64,000 bases of DNA, taken from positions 62,001 through 126,000 of the forward strand of contig NZ_JAEUMN010000106.1 in NCBI RefSeq assembly GCF_016793225.1. Reading direction: 5' to 3'. This document shows positions 8,786 through 19,133 of this stretch, piece by piece. The position numbers and the translations under genes were made by a program. Below the pieces are notes generated by a model, which was not told where the DNA came from, searched no databases, and was given only the letters and a program-made list of their open reading frames with translations. The first letter of the stretch is position 1. The number at the start of each line of letters is the position of its first letter. Origin of the DNA: Phenylobacterium sp. (GTDB lineage Bacteria > Pseudomonadota > Alphaproteobacteria > Caulobacterales > Caulobacteraceae).

Positions 8786-9052
8786 GTGAGTCACACGAAC
8801 AACCTCGACCTGGTCAACCGCCTGAAGCGCGCCCATGGCCACCTCGCAAAGATCGTGACGATGATTGAGCAGGATCGCGACGCCCTGGAGACTGCGCAGC
8901 AGTTGCAGGCGGTGATCGCGGCCCTGGAGAAGGCAAAGAAGGTGCTGGTAACGGACCACATCGAGCACCACCTTGAAGAGGCGGTGGGTCCGCTCTCCCG
9001 CGAGGCTCGCGAGAAGCTCGCGAGGTTGAGCGATCTCGCCAAGTACCTCTGA
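8786..9052 (+). CDS. CsoR/RcnR-family metal-sensing repressor lacking Cys
   Basis: An 88-residue all-helical DUF156 protein, GTG start with CTGGAG five bases upstream. The N-terminal His3 of RcnR is kept and TDHIEHH (His58, His61, His62) occupies the second-helix metal site. The Cys conserved at helix 2 of CsoR, RcnR and FrmR aligns with Ala33, and the protein has no Cys at all. Metal sensing would have to use His/Asp ligands. Position directly after rcnA and the G/C-tract operator before rcnA make it the likely repressor of rcnA. Confidence 0.88.
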   Translation: MSHTNNLDLVNRLKRAHGHLAKIVTMIEQDRDALETAQQLQAVIAALEKAKKVLVTDHIEHHLEEAVGPLSREAREKLARLSDLAKYL

Positions 9053-9253
9053 GCTCGCCCGTGGGCTGACCGGCGTCGTTGTGGGTGTATGCCGGCGGAC
9101 GGCGCATGGCGTTGACGGAAGCACCCTCGCGACGAGCACAACATCATCCGTTTTGTGCTCTCCGCCCCTCTAGGCCACTACCCGCGCATAGACGGGCTTT
9201 CCCGGCCGCCTTGCTTGCGATTCGGTGGGGCGCCGCGGATCAGGAGAGAGGCC

Positions 9254-9544
9254 ATGCCTCCAGACATCGCCGTCCAAATGCACAGCAGCCCGCGGGTCCG
9301 GCGCACAATCCGACGAACGGAATTGCGCCAGCTTGTGCCCCTAGCCGACACAACGATCTACGATCTCGAGCAGCGCGGAGAGTTTCCCCGACGATTCAAC
9401 CTGACGGCCCGATGCGTGGTGTGGGACTTGGCGGAGGTCGAAGCGTGGCTCGACGATCGCCGCCGCGCCTCAAACGCCGCGCAGATCGGACGCGCCCCCT
9501 CCCCCGATGTTCGCCAGCGACGAACGCGACCGGTTAGACAGTAG
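9254..9544 (+). CDS. AlpA-like phage/island transcriptional regulator (excisionase family)
   Basis: A 96-residue protein with a predicted winged HTH (IRRTELRQLVPLADTTIYDL then RGEFPRRFNL) typical of AlpA regulators, which control integrase expression and excision in P4-like elements. AGGAGAGAG before the ATG at 9254 is a clear ribosome binding site. Its last 11 bases overlap the end of the convergent integrase gene. The basic, Pro-rich tail (about residues 70-96) is probably disordered. The gap 9053-9253 shows no gene. Confidence 0.85.
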   Translation: MPPDIAVQMHSSPRVRRTIRRTELRQLVPLADTTIYDLEQRGEFPRRFNLTARCVVWDLAEVEAWLDDRRRASNAAQIGRAPSPDVRQRRTRPVRQ

Positions 9545-10790
9545 CCGCGACCGGGCCGATCTCCATCGAGGGCGGCAGCAGGTCCGGCTTGAACTTCCGT
9601 CCCTCGGCCCACGCGTCGACCATGTCGGCCCACTGCTGCAGCATGTGACGCCGCTGGGGCTCGTACTCGGCCTTGTTGTAGACGCCCCGCGACGAGTGGC
9701 TGTCCTCGTGCGCCAACGCCTTCTCGATCCAGTCCCGATTGAAGCCGAGTTCGTTCAACAGGGTCGATCCGGTGCGGCGAAGGTCATGCACAGTGAACGG
9801 CGCGACGGGCAGGCCCTGCTTCTTCGCCAGATCCGCCACAGCGGTGGTGACACGGTTGAAGGTCGCGCGGGACATTGGGGCGTCGGCGTCGTACCGCGAC
9901 GGCAGCACGTAGCGCGAATTCCCCGCGCAGGTCTTGAGCGCGACGAAGATGTCGAGCGACTGCTGCGACAGGTACACATTGTGCGGCTTCGAGCGCTTCA
10001 TCCGCTCCTTCGGGATCGTCCATACGGCGTTCTCGAAATCCACCTCGTCCCAGACCGCATCCTGCAGTTCGCTCTTTCGAACCATCGTCAGGATGATGAG
10101 CTTCAGGCCCAGGCGGATCGTCGGCAGCGTCGGCACCTGGTCCAGCAGTCGCAGCGTCAAGCGCAGCTCGGTCGGCGACAGCGATCGATCGCGCGGCGTA
10201 AACGTGCTGATCGAGGCCGGCATCACCTCCTCGGCCGGGTTTCTCACCTTCTCGCCGTGCAGGATCGCGTAGGCGTAGACCAGTTTGACGATGTCACGGA
10301 CGTGGATCGCGGTCGCCGGCGCGCCCCGCTCCTTCACCCTGGCGCACGCTGCGCGCAGGTCATCCGGCGAGATCTCATGGAGCAGGCGGTTGCGAAAGGT
10401 CGGCAACAGGTCGCGCTCGAAGATCGTGCGCCGCATGGCCCGCGTGCTGTCGGCCATCGGCGCCCCCTGAAGCCAGCGCTCTCCAAACTCCCCGAAGCTC
10501 TTGGCCTCTTGCAGCCGGCGCTTCTCTCGCTGCTTCTCCTGGGCGGGCGAATGTCCGTCGGCCACGGCGCGCCGCGCGTCGAGGCACATTTCCCGCGCAC
10601 GCGCCAGCGAGAGACCGGACGGGCCGTACTTGCCGATGGTCAGGGTCTCTCGCCGGCCGTGCAGGCGGTAGTCGTATCGGAAGGTGATCGCCCCTGACGG
10701 CGCCACGTGCGCGTACATACCGTCACGGTCACTGAGCTTGAAGGCTTTCGCCTGGGGCTTGAGGTTACGCAGGGCCGTGTCAGTCAGCAT
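9534..10790 (-). CDS. Tyrosine recombinase / integrase, P4 type with DUF4102 N-terminal arm-binding domain
   Basis: A 418-residue site-specific recombinase. The start MLTDTALRNLKPQAKAF at 10790 matches DUF4102 integrases; an in-frame GTG at 10823 would add 11 residues. The catalytic domain shows the first Arg (LTMVRKSELQ), HDLRRT, LAHED and the nucleophilic Tyr in GVYNKAEY. Such enzymes integrate islands at the 3' ends of tRNA genes or guaA, and here guaA lies about 300 bases away with its 3' end facing the integrase. The gene appears intact. Confidence 0.94.
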   Translation of the reverse strand: MLTDTALRNLKPQAKAFKLSDRDGMYAHVAPSGAITFRYDYRLHGRRETLTIGKYGPSGLSLARAREMCLDARRAVADGHSPAQEKQREKRRLQEAKSFGEFGERWLQGAPMADSTRAMRRTIFERDLLPTFRNRLLHEISPDDLRAACARVKERGAPATAIHVRDIVKLVYAYAILHGEKVRNPAEEVMPASISTFTPRDRSLSPTELRLTLRLLDQVPTLPTIRLGLKLIILTMVRKSELQDAVWDEVDFENAVWTIPKERMKRSKPHNVYLSQQSLDIFVALKTCAGNSRYVLPSRYDADAPMSRATFNRVTTAVADLAKKQGLPVAPFTVHDLRRTGSTLLNELGFNRDWIEKALAHEDSHSSRGVYNKAEYEPQRRHMLQQWADMVDAWAEGRKFKPDLLPPSMEIGPVAATV

Positions 10791-10814
10791 GAGATGGAGC
10801 TCTGAAAGCGAAAA

Positions 10815-10960
10815 TACCGTCACCCCTTTTCGGGGGGTCTCGGAGTTCGCTTTTCGCTTATTTTTCCAACTCTTGGCGTTGAAAAAATACCGTCACGCGC
10901 TCCGATTTCCCTGACGGTATGTGCGCTGACGGTATGATGCAAGCGGAGCCGCTACCGTCA
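10815..10960. repeat. Array of TACCGTCA octamers at the integrase promoter
   Basis: Exact copies of TACCGTCA lie at 10815-10822, 10888-10895 and 10953-10960 (plus orientation) and at 10912-10919 and 10927-10934 (inverted). A further copy at 10718-10725 lies in the integrase coding region. Two copies have an A-rich 5' flank. The cluster is in a locally AT-richer, gene-free stretch (10824-11087). It may hold arm-type binding sites for the integrase or sites for the AlpA-like regulator; this is inference. Confidence 0.75.
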
Positions 10961-11062
10961 CCGGCGCCGTCATGCGATTTCGCTGCCCACCGATAGTTGT
11001 CGATAGACATCGAGACGATTCACGTTTTATTTCAGTGAATTAGGATCGCAAATTGGATCTCC

Positions 11063-11086
11063 CCGATAGCCCCCGAAGGCTATCGG
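11063..11086 (-). terminator. Hairpin immediately after guaA
   Basis: A perfect 9-bp stem (CCGATAGCC / GGCTATCGG) with a 6-base loop starts one base beyond the guaA stop codon. Read in guaA's direction it is followed by GGGGAGATCC, not a T-run. It therefore either terminates by another mechanism, only stabilises the 3' end, or lost its T-run when the island inserted. Confidence 0.6.
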
Positions 11087-11087
11087 A

Positions 11088-12647
11088 TCATTCCCACTCG
11101 ATGGTGCCGGGCGGCTTGGACGTGACGTCGTAGACGACGCGGTTCACGCCCCTCACCTCGTTGATGATCCGCGTGGCGCAGCGGCCGAGGACGTCCCAGG
11201 GGAATTCGAAGAAGTCGGCGGTCATGCCGTCGGTGGAGGTGACGGCGCGCAGGGCCAGGACGTGCTCGTAGGTACGCGCATCGCCCATCACGCCCACCGT
11301 CTTCACCGGCAGCAGGACCGCGAAAGCCTGCCAGATCGAGTCGTAGAGCCCGGCCTTGCGGATCTCGTCCAGGTAGATCGCGTCGGCCTGCTGCAGCACG
11401 GCCACCTTCTCGCGGGTGATCTCGCCGGGGATGCGGATGGCGAGGCCGGGGCCGGGGAACGGGTGGCGACCGACGAACGGCGGCGGAAGGCCCAGCTCGA
11501 CGCCGAGGGCCCGGACCTCGTCCTTGAACAGCTCACGGAGCGGCTCGACCAGCTTCAGCTTCATGTAGTCCGGCAGGCCGCCCACGTTGTGGTGGCTCTT
11601 GATGACCGCCGAGGGCCCGCCCCGCGCCGACACGCTCTCGATGACGTCGGGATAGAGCGTGCCCTGGGCCAGGAACTCGGCCCCTTCGATCTTGGCGCTC
11701 TCCCGGTCGAAGACGTCGATGAAGAGCCGGCCGATGGTCTTGCGCTTGGTCTCCGGGTCGGTGACGCCCGCGAGCTCGCCCAGGAAAAGGTCCGACGCAT
11801 CAACGTGAACGAGCGGGATGTTGTAGTGATCCCGGAACATGGTGACGACCTGGGTCGCCTCGTTCTGGCGCAGCAGACCGGTGTCCACGAACACGCAGGT
11901 GAGCTGGTCGCCGATCGCCTCGTGGATCAGCACGGCGGCCACCGAGCTGTCCACGCCGCCGGAGAGACCGCAGATGACCTTCGCCTTGCCCACCTGGGCG
12001 CGAATCTTCTCCACCTGCTCCTGGCGGTAGCTGGCCATGGTCCAGTCGCCCGAGAGCCCGGCGATGCGGTGGGTGAAGTTGCGCAGGATCAGCGCGCCGC
12101 GCGGCGTGTGCGCCACCTCCGGGTGGAACTGGATGCCGTAGAAGCGGCGGCCCTCGTCGGCGATCACGGCGAACGGCGAGCCTTCCGAGACGGCCACGGT
12201 CTCGAAGCCCTGCGGCAGGGCGGTGACCTTGTCGCCGTGGCTCATCCACACGGTTTCCCGGTGCCCGGCGCCGCCCAGGCCTTCCAGCAGCGGGCTGTCG
12301 CGGACGATCTCGATCTCGGCGCGGCCGAACTCACGCGTCGTGCCCGGCTCGACCTTTCCGCCCAGCTCGGCGCACATCGTCTGCTCGCCGTAGCAGATGC
12401 CCAGCACCGGCACGTCCGCCTCGAACAGAGCCCGGGCGGCCGCCGGGCTCTCGGCCTCGTGCACGCTGGCGGGACCGCCGGACAGGATGATCGCCTTCGG
12501 CCGCATGGCGGCGAGCGCCGCCTCGGCCTTGTCGTAGGGATGGATCTCGCAATAGACGCCGCTCTCGCGCACGCGCCGCGCGATCAGCTGGGTCACCTGG
12601 CTGCCGAAGTCGACGATCAGGACGCGTTCGTGGTGGGCTTCGGTCAT
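11088..12647 (-). CDS. guaA: GMP synthase (glutamine-hydrolysing)
   Basis: Converts XMP to GMP using glutamine and ATP, in the cytosol. The 519-residue protein has a class I glutamine amidotransferase domain with nucleophile Cys85 in GICYG and His175/Glu177 in FHPEV. A PP-loop ATP pyrophosphatase domain follows (SGGVDSS, 229-235), then a C-terminal dimerisation domain ending PPGTIEWE. The start is placed at [10 protein letters not shown], with AGGAAG just upstream, not at the in-frame upstream codon at 12689. It ends the guaB-MAPEG-rsmB-guaA cluster. Its 3' end is the probable attachment site of the neighbouring island. Confidence 0.97.
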   Translation of the reverse strand: MTEAHHERVLIVDFGSQVTQLIARRVRESGVYCEIHPYDKAEAALAAMRPKAIILSGGPASVHEAESPAAARALFEADVPVLGICYGEQTMCAELGGKVEPGTTREFGRAEIEIVRDSPLLEGLGGAGHRETVWMSHGDKVTALPQGFETVAVSEGSPFAVIADEGRRFYGIQFHPEVAHTPRGALILRNFTHRIAGLSGDWTMASYRQEQVEKIRAQVGKAKVICGLSGGVDSSVAAVLIHEAIGDQLTCVFVDTGLLRQNEATQVVTMFRDHYNIPLVHVDASDLFLGELAGVTDPETKRKTIGRLFIDVFDRESAKIEGAEFLAQGTLYPDVIESVSARGGPSAVIKSHHNVGGLPDYMKLKLVEPLRELFKDEVRALGVELGLPPPFVGRHPFPGPGLAIRIPGEITREKVAVLQQADAIYLDEIRKAGLYDSIWQAFAVLLPVKTVGVMGDARTYEHVLALRAVTSTDGMTADFFEFPWDVLGRCATRIINEVRGVNRVVYDVTSKPPGTIEWE

Positions 12648-12696
12648 GGCTTCCTGTCCGGCCAGGTTGTCGGGGCGCGTGCAGCGCACGTAACGG

Positions 12697-13974
12697 TCAC
12701 GTCGTCTGCTCCAGGACGGCGACGTAGAAGCCGTCGGTGTCCGAGGCGCGCGGGGTCAGGCGCAGGTCGCCGAGCGGCGTCAGGAACGGCCTGAGCATCG
12801 GGTCTTCGGTGGCGGGCCGGCGGGCGAAGTCCGGACGGCGCTGCAGGAACGCCTCGACGCGGTCTTCGTCCTCCTCCGGCAGGACCGAGCAGGTGACGTA
12901 CACGATGCGGCCCCCGGGCTTCACGAACCGCGCCCCGTCGTCGAGCACGCCGTCCTGGTCCTGCTGCCGCTTCGCCAGGGCTTCGGGGGTGAGGCGCCAT
13001 TTCGTATCGGGATGCCGCCGCCACGACCCGGAACCGGTGCAGGGCGCATCGATGAAGACGAGGTCCATCCGGCCTTCCAGGTCCTTCAGCGCGTCCTTCG
13101 CCAGCGGCGTGCGGACCTGCAGGTTGCGGACGCCTGCGCGCTCGCCGCGGCGGACCGTGTCGGTCAGCCGGCGGGCATCGGAGTCGTAGGCGTAGATCTG
13201 CCCGGTGTTGGCCATGGCGGCCGCCAGCGCCAGGGTCTTGCCGCCCCCGCCGGCGCACAGATCCAGGACCTGCCGCCCCCGCACGTCGCCGGCGGCAAGG
13301 GCCGCGACCTGCGAGCCCAGGTCCTGCACTTCGAACCAGCCCTTCCCGAACTGAGGGATGGCCTCGACGGCCCCGGAACGGTCGGCCGCCTCCGGCGCGG
13401 GCACGCGCAGGGCGTTGGGTGACAGGCCGGGGATCTGGGGATCGAACGGCGCGAGCGCCTTCTGCGCCCGGGCCGGATCGGTCTTCAGCGTGTTGACGCG
13501 CAGGTCGACGGGCGCGCGCTCGGCCAGGGCGGCGGCTTCCTCGGCCCGCAGGTCGCCGAACGCCCGTGTCAGCGAGGCGTCCAGCCAGTCGGGATAGTCG
13601 CCGCGGACCGGCGGCGGCGCCTCGGCGAGGTCGCGGGGCCGGTCCAGCGCGGCCCGTTCGGCCTCGCTGAGCGCGCCGGGTCCGTGGGCCTCGTCGGCCG
13701 CCGCGTCGGCGATCCGGTCGACCGGCCAGTTCCAGACGACCCGCAGGGCCGCGAGCGCGGCGGCGCGGGGGCTGTCGTCGTTCATGCGCCAGCCCAGGGA
13801 ACGCCGCCGCCGCAGGACGTCCAGGACCAGGCCCGAAACCCAGGCGCGGTCCTTGGCGCCGGCATACCGGGCGGCTTCACCCCAGGACTTCAGGGCCAGG
13901 CGGACGGGGCGGTGGCGGGCCTCGATCTCTTCGATGATCTCAATCGCCGCCGCCAGGCGCCCGCCGTCGCGCAT
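12697..13974 (-). CDS. rsmB: 16S rRNA m5C967-type methyltransferase (RsmB/NOL1/NOP2/Sun family)
   Basis: S-adenosylmethionine-dependent cytosine-5 RNA methyltransferase, 425 residues. The N-terminal ~140 residues resemble the NusB-like RNA-binding domain of RsmB. The SAM motif [10 protein letters not shown] lies at 238-247. The two conserved Cys are in [13 protein letters not shown] (Cys312) and VYVTCSV (Cys362, the expected nucleophile). The start at 13974 excludes an unrelated in-frame extension. It begins 4 bases after the MAPEG gene and is followed by guaA after 49 bases. The exact target base is inferred from the family. Confidence 0.9.
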   Translation of the reverse strand: MRDGGRLAAAIEIIEEIEARHRPVRLALKSWGEAARYAGAKDRAWVSGLVLDVLRRRRSLGWRMNDDSPRAAALAALRVVWNWPVDRIADAAADEAHGPGALSEAERAALDRPRDLAEAPPPVRGDYPDWLDASLTRAFGDLRAEEAAALAERAPVDLRVNTLKTDPARAQKALAPFDPQIPGLSPNALRVPAPEAADRSGAVEAIPQFGKGWFEVQDLGSQVAALAAGDVRGRQVLDLCAGGGGKTLALAAAMANTGQIYAYDSDARRLTDTVRRGERAGVRNLQVRTPLAKDALKDLEGRMDLVFIDAPCTGSGSWRRHPDTKWRLTPEALAKRQQDQDGVLDDGARFVKPGGRIVYVTCSVLPEEDEDRVEAFLQRRPDFARRPATEDPMLRPFLTPLGDLRLTPRASDTDGFYVAVLEQTT

Positions 13975-13978
13975 CAGC

Positions 13979-14377
13979 TCACCGGTAGAGGCCGAACAGC
14001 ACGCTGAGCATGCCGGCCGTGGCCACGAACCAGACGATGGAGCGGACCATCGGGACGCCGGTGGCGTACAGCGGCACGTACAGGGCGCGGCCCACCACAT
14101 AGGCCCAGGCGCCCCAGACCGTCAGCGGCTGACCCAGCTTGCCGGCCACGCCACAGGCGACGACCGCGGCGACGAAGAAGGGGAAGGTCTCCGCGAAGTT
14201 CCAGAAGGCCCGCTCCAGGCGCGCGGCGACGCCGCTGATCGGCATGGGCGTGTCCCGCGGGCCTGCGGCCCACTTCATGTCCTGCTGCGCCCGCGCCGCG
14301 CCGGCGGCCCAGAGGAGCTGCACCAGCCCCACGACCACGGCCGCGCCGAGCAGCTTCAGTTCGATCGCGACATCCAT
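13979..14377 (-). CDS. MAPEG family membrane protein
   Basis: A 132-residue integral membrane protein with four predicted helices. The RLERAFWNFAETFPFFVAA segment is typical of bacterial MAPEG proteins, relatives of membrane glutathione transferases and eicosanoid enzymes. The bacterial role is unknown, and glutathione-dependent activity cannot be assumed. It sits between guaB (14-base gap) and rsmB (4-base gap) and is probably co-transcribed with them. Confidence 0.85.
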   Translation of the reverse strand: MDVAIELKLLGAAVVVGLVQLLWAAGAARAQQDMKWAAGPRDTPMPISGVAARLERAFWNFAETFPFFVAAVVACGVAGKLGQPLTVWGAWAYVVGRALYVPLYATGVPMVRSIVWFVATAGMLSVLFGLYR

Positions 14378-14391
14378 TCGCCCCGCCCTCC

Positions 14392-16721
<2,330 letters not shown>

Positions 16722-16775
16722 GACCAGCCTGTGCCCGGATTGCCGCTGCAAGGAAATCGACTTATTCGACGGACG

Positions 16776-17681
16776 ATGTTCCAAAAGCTCACATTCGGCG
16801 CCCTTCCGTCGCTGAACGCGCTTCGGGCCTTCGAGGCGGTGGCGCGGACGGGGCGCGTGACGCTGGCGGCGGACGAACTGTCGGTGACGCATTCGGCGGT
16901 GAGCCGGCAGGTGAAGGCGCTGGAGGCCGCCCTGGGCGTTCGCCTCTTCACCGGGCCGAAGAACCGGCTGGAGCTGACGGCGGCCGGCCGCGAGCTGGCG
17001 CCCGCGCTCACCGCGGCCTTCGACCAGATCGCCGGCGCCGTCCGCGGGGTCCGCACGGGCGGCGAGGACCTGCACGTCGCCGTCAACGCCTCCCTCTCGG
17101 TGAAGTGGCTCATCCCGCGGCTGCCGGGCTTCCAGGAGGCCCAGCCGGGGCTGCGCCTGCAGCTTTCCGAGCTGTCGCCGCACGCCACGACCCACCGCGG
17201 CGCCCAGGCGGTCGTGCGCATCGTGCCGCTCGCGCGGGCCTCCGAGCCGAACGTCACGCCCTTCATGCGCAACGCCCTGGGCGTCGTCATGACCCCGCAC
17301 ATGGCGGCGCGTTACCGCGACGACCCGCTGCAGGCCCCTCGCCTCGTCGCCCAGACGCATCCCGAGGCCTGGCACGTCTGGGCCGAACACGCCGGCGTCG
17401 AGTTGAGGCCCGCGCCCGAGCGGCCGTTCGCCCACGTCCACTTCGCCCAGGACGCCGCGCTCGCGGGACTGGGGGCGGCCGTGGTGTCGTGGCCTTTCGT
17501 GGCCGAGGACGTGGCGGCGGGGCGGCTGGTCGCTCCCCTGGGCTTCCGGTGGTCGACCACGACTTTCGCGCTCATTGCCGCGCCCGGGGCGCAGGGCCGC
17601 GCGCTGCACCGCTTCCGCGACTGGCTGGCCGACGAAGGAAGGCGGATGCCGCCGCCGCCCCTGGCGACGCCAGCGACGTGA
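16776..17681 (+). CDS. LysR family transcriptional regulator (GcvA-like)
   Basis: A 301-residue LysR regulator. The N-terminal HTH includes LNALRAFEAVARTGRVTLAA and THSAVSRQVKALEAALGVRLF, close to GcvA/AmpR-type members. A periplasmic-binding-protein-like effector domain spans about 95-290. The ATG at 16776 follows AAGGAAAT. It is divergent from a methyltransferase gene, the usual layout for a LysR regulator and its target. The effector is unknown. Confidence 0.9.
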   Translation: MFQKLTFGALPSLNALRAFEAVARTGRVTLAADELSVTHSAVSRQVKALEAALGVRLFTGPKNRLELTAAGRELAPALTAAFDQIAGAVRGVRTGGEDLHVAVNASLSVKWLIPRLPGFQEAQPGLRLQLSELSPHATTHRGAQAVVRIVPLARASEPNVTPFMRNALGVVMTPHMAARYRDDPLQAPRLVAQTHPEAWHVWAEHAGVELRPAPERPFAHVHFAQDAALAGLGAAVVSWPFVAEDVAAGRLVAPLGFRWSTTTFALIAAPGAQGRALHRFRDWLADEGRRMPPPPLATPAT

Positions 17682-17742
17682 ACCGCCCATTGCGCCGGCG
17701 GCGCGGACTTGGGAGCCTGGGGCCAACGCGGGAGGATGCCGA

Positions 17743-18612
17743 ATGGACGATTGGGACGGTCGGGGCCTGGTGTCGACGGCCTGGTTGGCGGCGAACCTGG
17801 ACGACCCCGGGCTGCGCATCTTCGACGCGACCGTGCACCTGAGGCCGGCCACGCCCGGCCCGTACACGATCGAGAGCGGCCGGGCCGACTACGAGGCCGC
17901 GCACATCCCGGGCGCCGCGTTCCTGGATCTCGTCGCCGACCTTTCGGACCCCGCCTCGAAGCTCAACTTCACGCACCTCCCCGCCGACCGGCTCGCCGAT
18001 GCGCTGGGCGCGGCCGGCGTCGGCAGCGGCGACCGGGTGGTCGCCTACAGCAGCACCTCGCCCATGTGGGCGACGCGGCTGTGGTGGATGCTCAGGGCGG
18101 CCGGCTTCGAGACCGCCGCCGTGCTCGACGGCGGGCTGGCCGCCTGGATCGCCGAGGGGCGGCCGACGGAAACCGGAACGCGGCGCTACCCGCAGGCGTC
18201 GCTCACCCTCACGGATCGGCCCAATGCCTGGGCGGACAAGGCCGACGTCCTCGCGGCCATCGAGGATGGCGGGGTCTGCACGATCAATGCGCTGGCCCCA
18301 AGCGTCCACAGCGGCGAATCCGCCACGAACTATGGTCGGAAAGGCCACATCAAGGGCAGCGTCAACGTCCCCTATGCCGCGCTGCTCGACGAGGCCGGAC
18401 GCTACCGGCCCGACGCCGAACTGCGGAGACTGTTCGAGGCGGTGGGCGCGTTCGATCGCAAGCGGGCCATCTGCTACTGCGGCGGCGGCATCTCGGCGAC
18501 CATGGACGCCCTGGCCCTGACGCGGCTGGGGCATCCGTCGGTCGCGGTCTACGACGGCTCGATGTCCGAGTGGACCCGCGACCCCGCCCTGCCGATGGAG
18601 ACCGGACGCTAG
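17743..18612 (+). CDS. Sulfurtransferase, tandem rhodanese domains (SseA/TST-like)
   Basis: Transfers sulfane sulfur from thiosulfate or 3-mercaptopyruvate to a thiophilic acceptor. The 289 residues form two rhodanese domains (about 8-140 and 160-285). Only the second has an active-site Cys (Cys246 in CYCGGGIS); the first is the usual inactive domain. The loop CGGGIS differs from the mercaptopyruvate-type CGSGVT, so the donor is uncertain. GGGAGG eight bases before the ATG supports the start. Its stop overlaps the convergent MerR-family gene by 4 bases. Confidence 0.9.
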   Translation: MDDWDGRGLVSTAWLAANLDDPGLRIFDATVHLRPATPGPYTIESGRADYEAAHIPGAAFLDLVADLSDPASKLNFTHLPADRLADALGAAGVGSGDRVVAYSSTSPMWATRLWWMLRAAGFETAAVLDGGLAAWIAEGRPTETGTRRYPQASLTLTDRPNAWADKADVLAAIEDGGVCTINALAPSVHSGESATNYGRKGHIKGSVNVPYAALLDEAGRYRPDAELRRLFEAVGAFDRKRAICYCGGGISATMDALALTRLGHPSVAVYDGSMSEWTRDPALPMETGR

Positions 18613-19052
18613 ACGGCTTCCGACACGAACGGCCTGCGGGGCGCCGGATCGAGCCGGCCCTCGCCTGCCAGGCGGACGATGCGGCGGAAATGAGGGCATT
18701 CGGCGTGGCTGGGCGCGGGACAGTGCGCGGCGTGACGCAGGCCGTCGCGCATCAATTCCAGGCGACGGATCGTCAGGTCGAGCTCGTCGGCCTTGGCCGT
18801 GAGACGCGCACGGTCGATCCGCGGACGGCCGTCGCCGGCGAACATCTCGCCGATCTCGTCCAATGTGAACCCAGCCGCCCGGCCCAGCGCGATGAGCGCG
18901 AGCCGCTCCAGCACCTGAGGGTCGAACAGGCGTCGCAGGCCCCGGCGGCCGATCGACGCGATCAGTCCCTTCTCCTCGTAGAAGCGCAGCGTCGAGGCCG
19001 GCACGCCGGACCGGCGCGCCACCTGGGCGATGTCGAGATCGCGCGTCGTCAT
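18609..19052 (-). CDS. MerR family transcriptional regulator
   Basis: A 147-residue MerR-type regulator. The HTH is LDIAQVARRSGVPASTLRFY, followed by a dimerisation helix and a C-terminal Cys motif HCPAPSHAECPHF. The two CP pairs could bind a metal or sense redox state, but the SoxR iron-sulfur Cys pattern is absent. It is divergent from a methyltransferase; the promoter between them has the 19-bp spacer and dyad expected for a MerR target. Effector unknown. Confidence 0.9.
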   Translation of the reverse strand: MTTRDLDIAQVARRSGVPASTLRFYEEKGLIASIGRRGLRRLFDPQVLERLALIALGRAAGFTLDEIGEMFAGDGRPRIDRARLTAKADELDLTIRRLELMRDGLRHAAHCPAPSHAECPHFRRIVRLAGEGRLDPAPRRPFVSEAV

Positions 19053-19060
19053 CCGGGAGC

Positions 19061-19091
19061 TTGACCTCAAGTTCACTTGAACTTGCAGGAT
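19061..19091 (+). promoter_or_regulatory. SoxR-box-like MerR promoter driving the methyltransferase gene
   Basis: A -35 box TTGACC (19061-19066), 19-bp spacer and -10-like CAGGAT (19086-19091). The spacer contains the perfect dyad TCAAGT-TC-ACTTGA (19067-19080); including flanking bases, CCTCAAGTTCACTTGA closely resembles the classical SoxR box. The adjacent regulator is not SoxR, so the box is more likely its own operator. Confidence 0.8.
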
Positions 19092-19133
19092 GCGCCGTCC
19101 CCTCCCCGGACGCAAGCCGAAGGACCTCCCGAG

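Noticed and set aside
1..9533. Left attachment site of the island
   Set aside because: I looked for a second copy of the guaA 3' end (TCATTCCCACTCGAT) and found none in this stretch.
12648..12689. Upstream start for guaA
   Set aside because: The ATG at 12647 has AGGAAG directly upstream and gives the standard GuaA N-terminus.
19077..19133. TTG start that would lengthen the methyltransferase by 19 residues
   Set aside because: It lies inside the MerR-type promoter dyad, upstream of any possible transcription start for this promoter.
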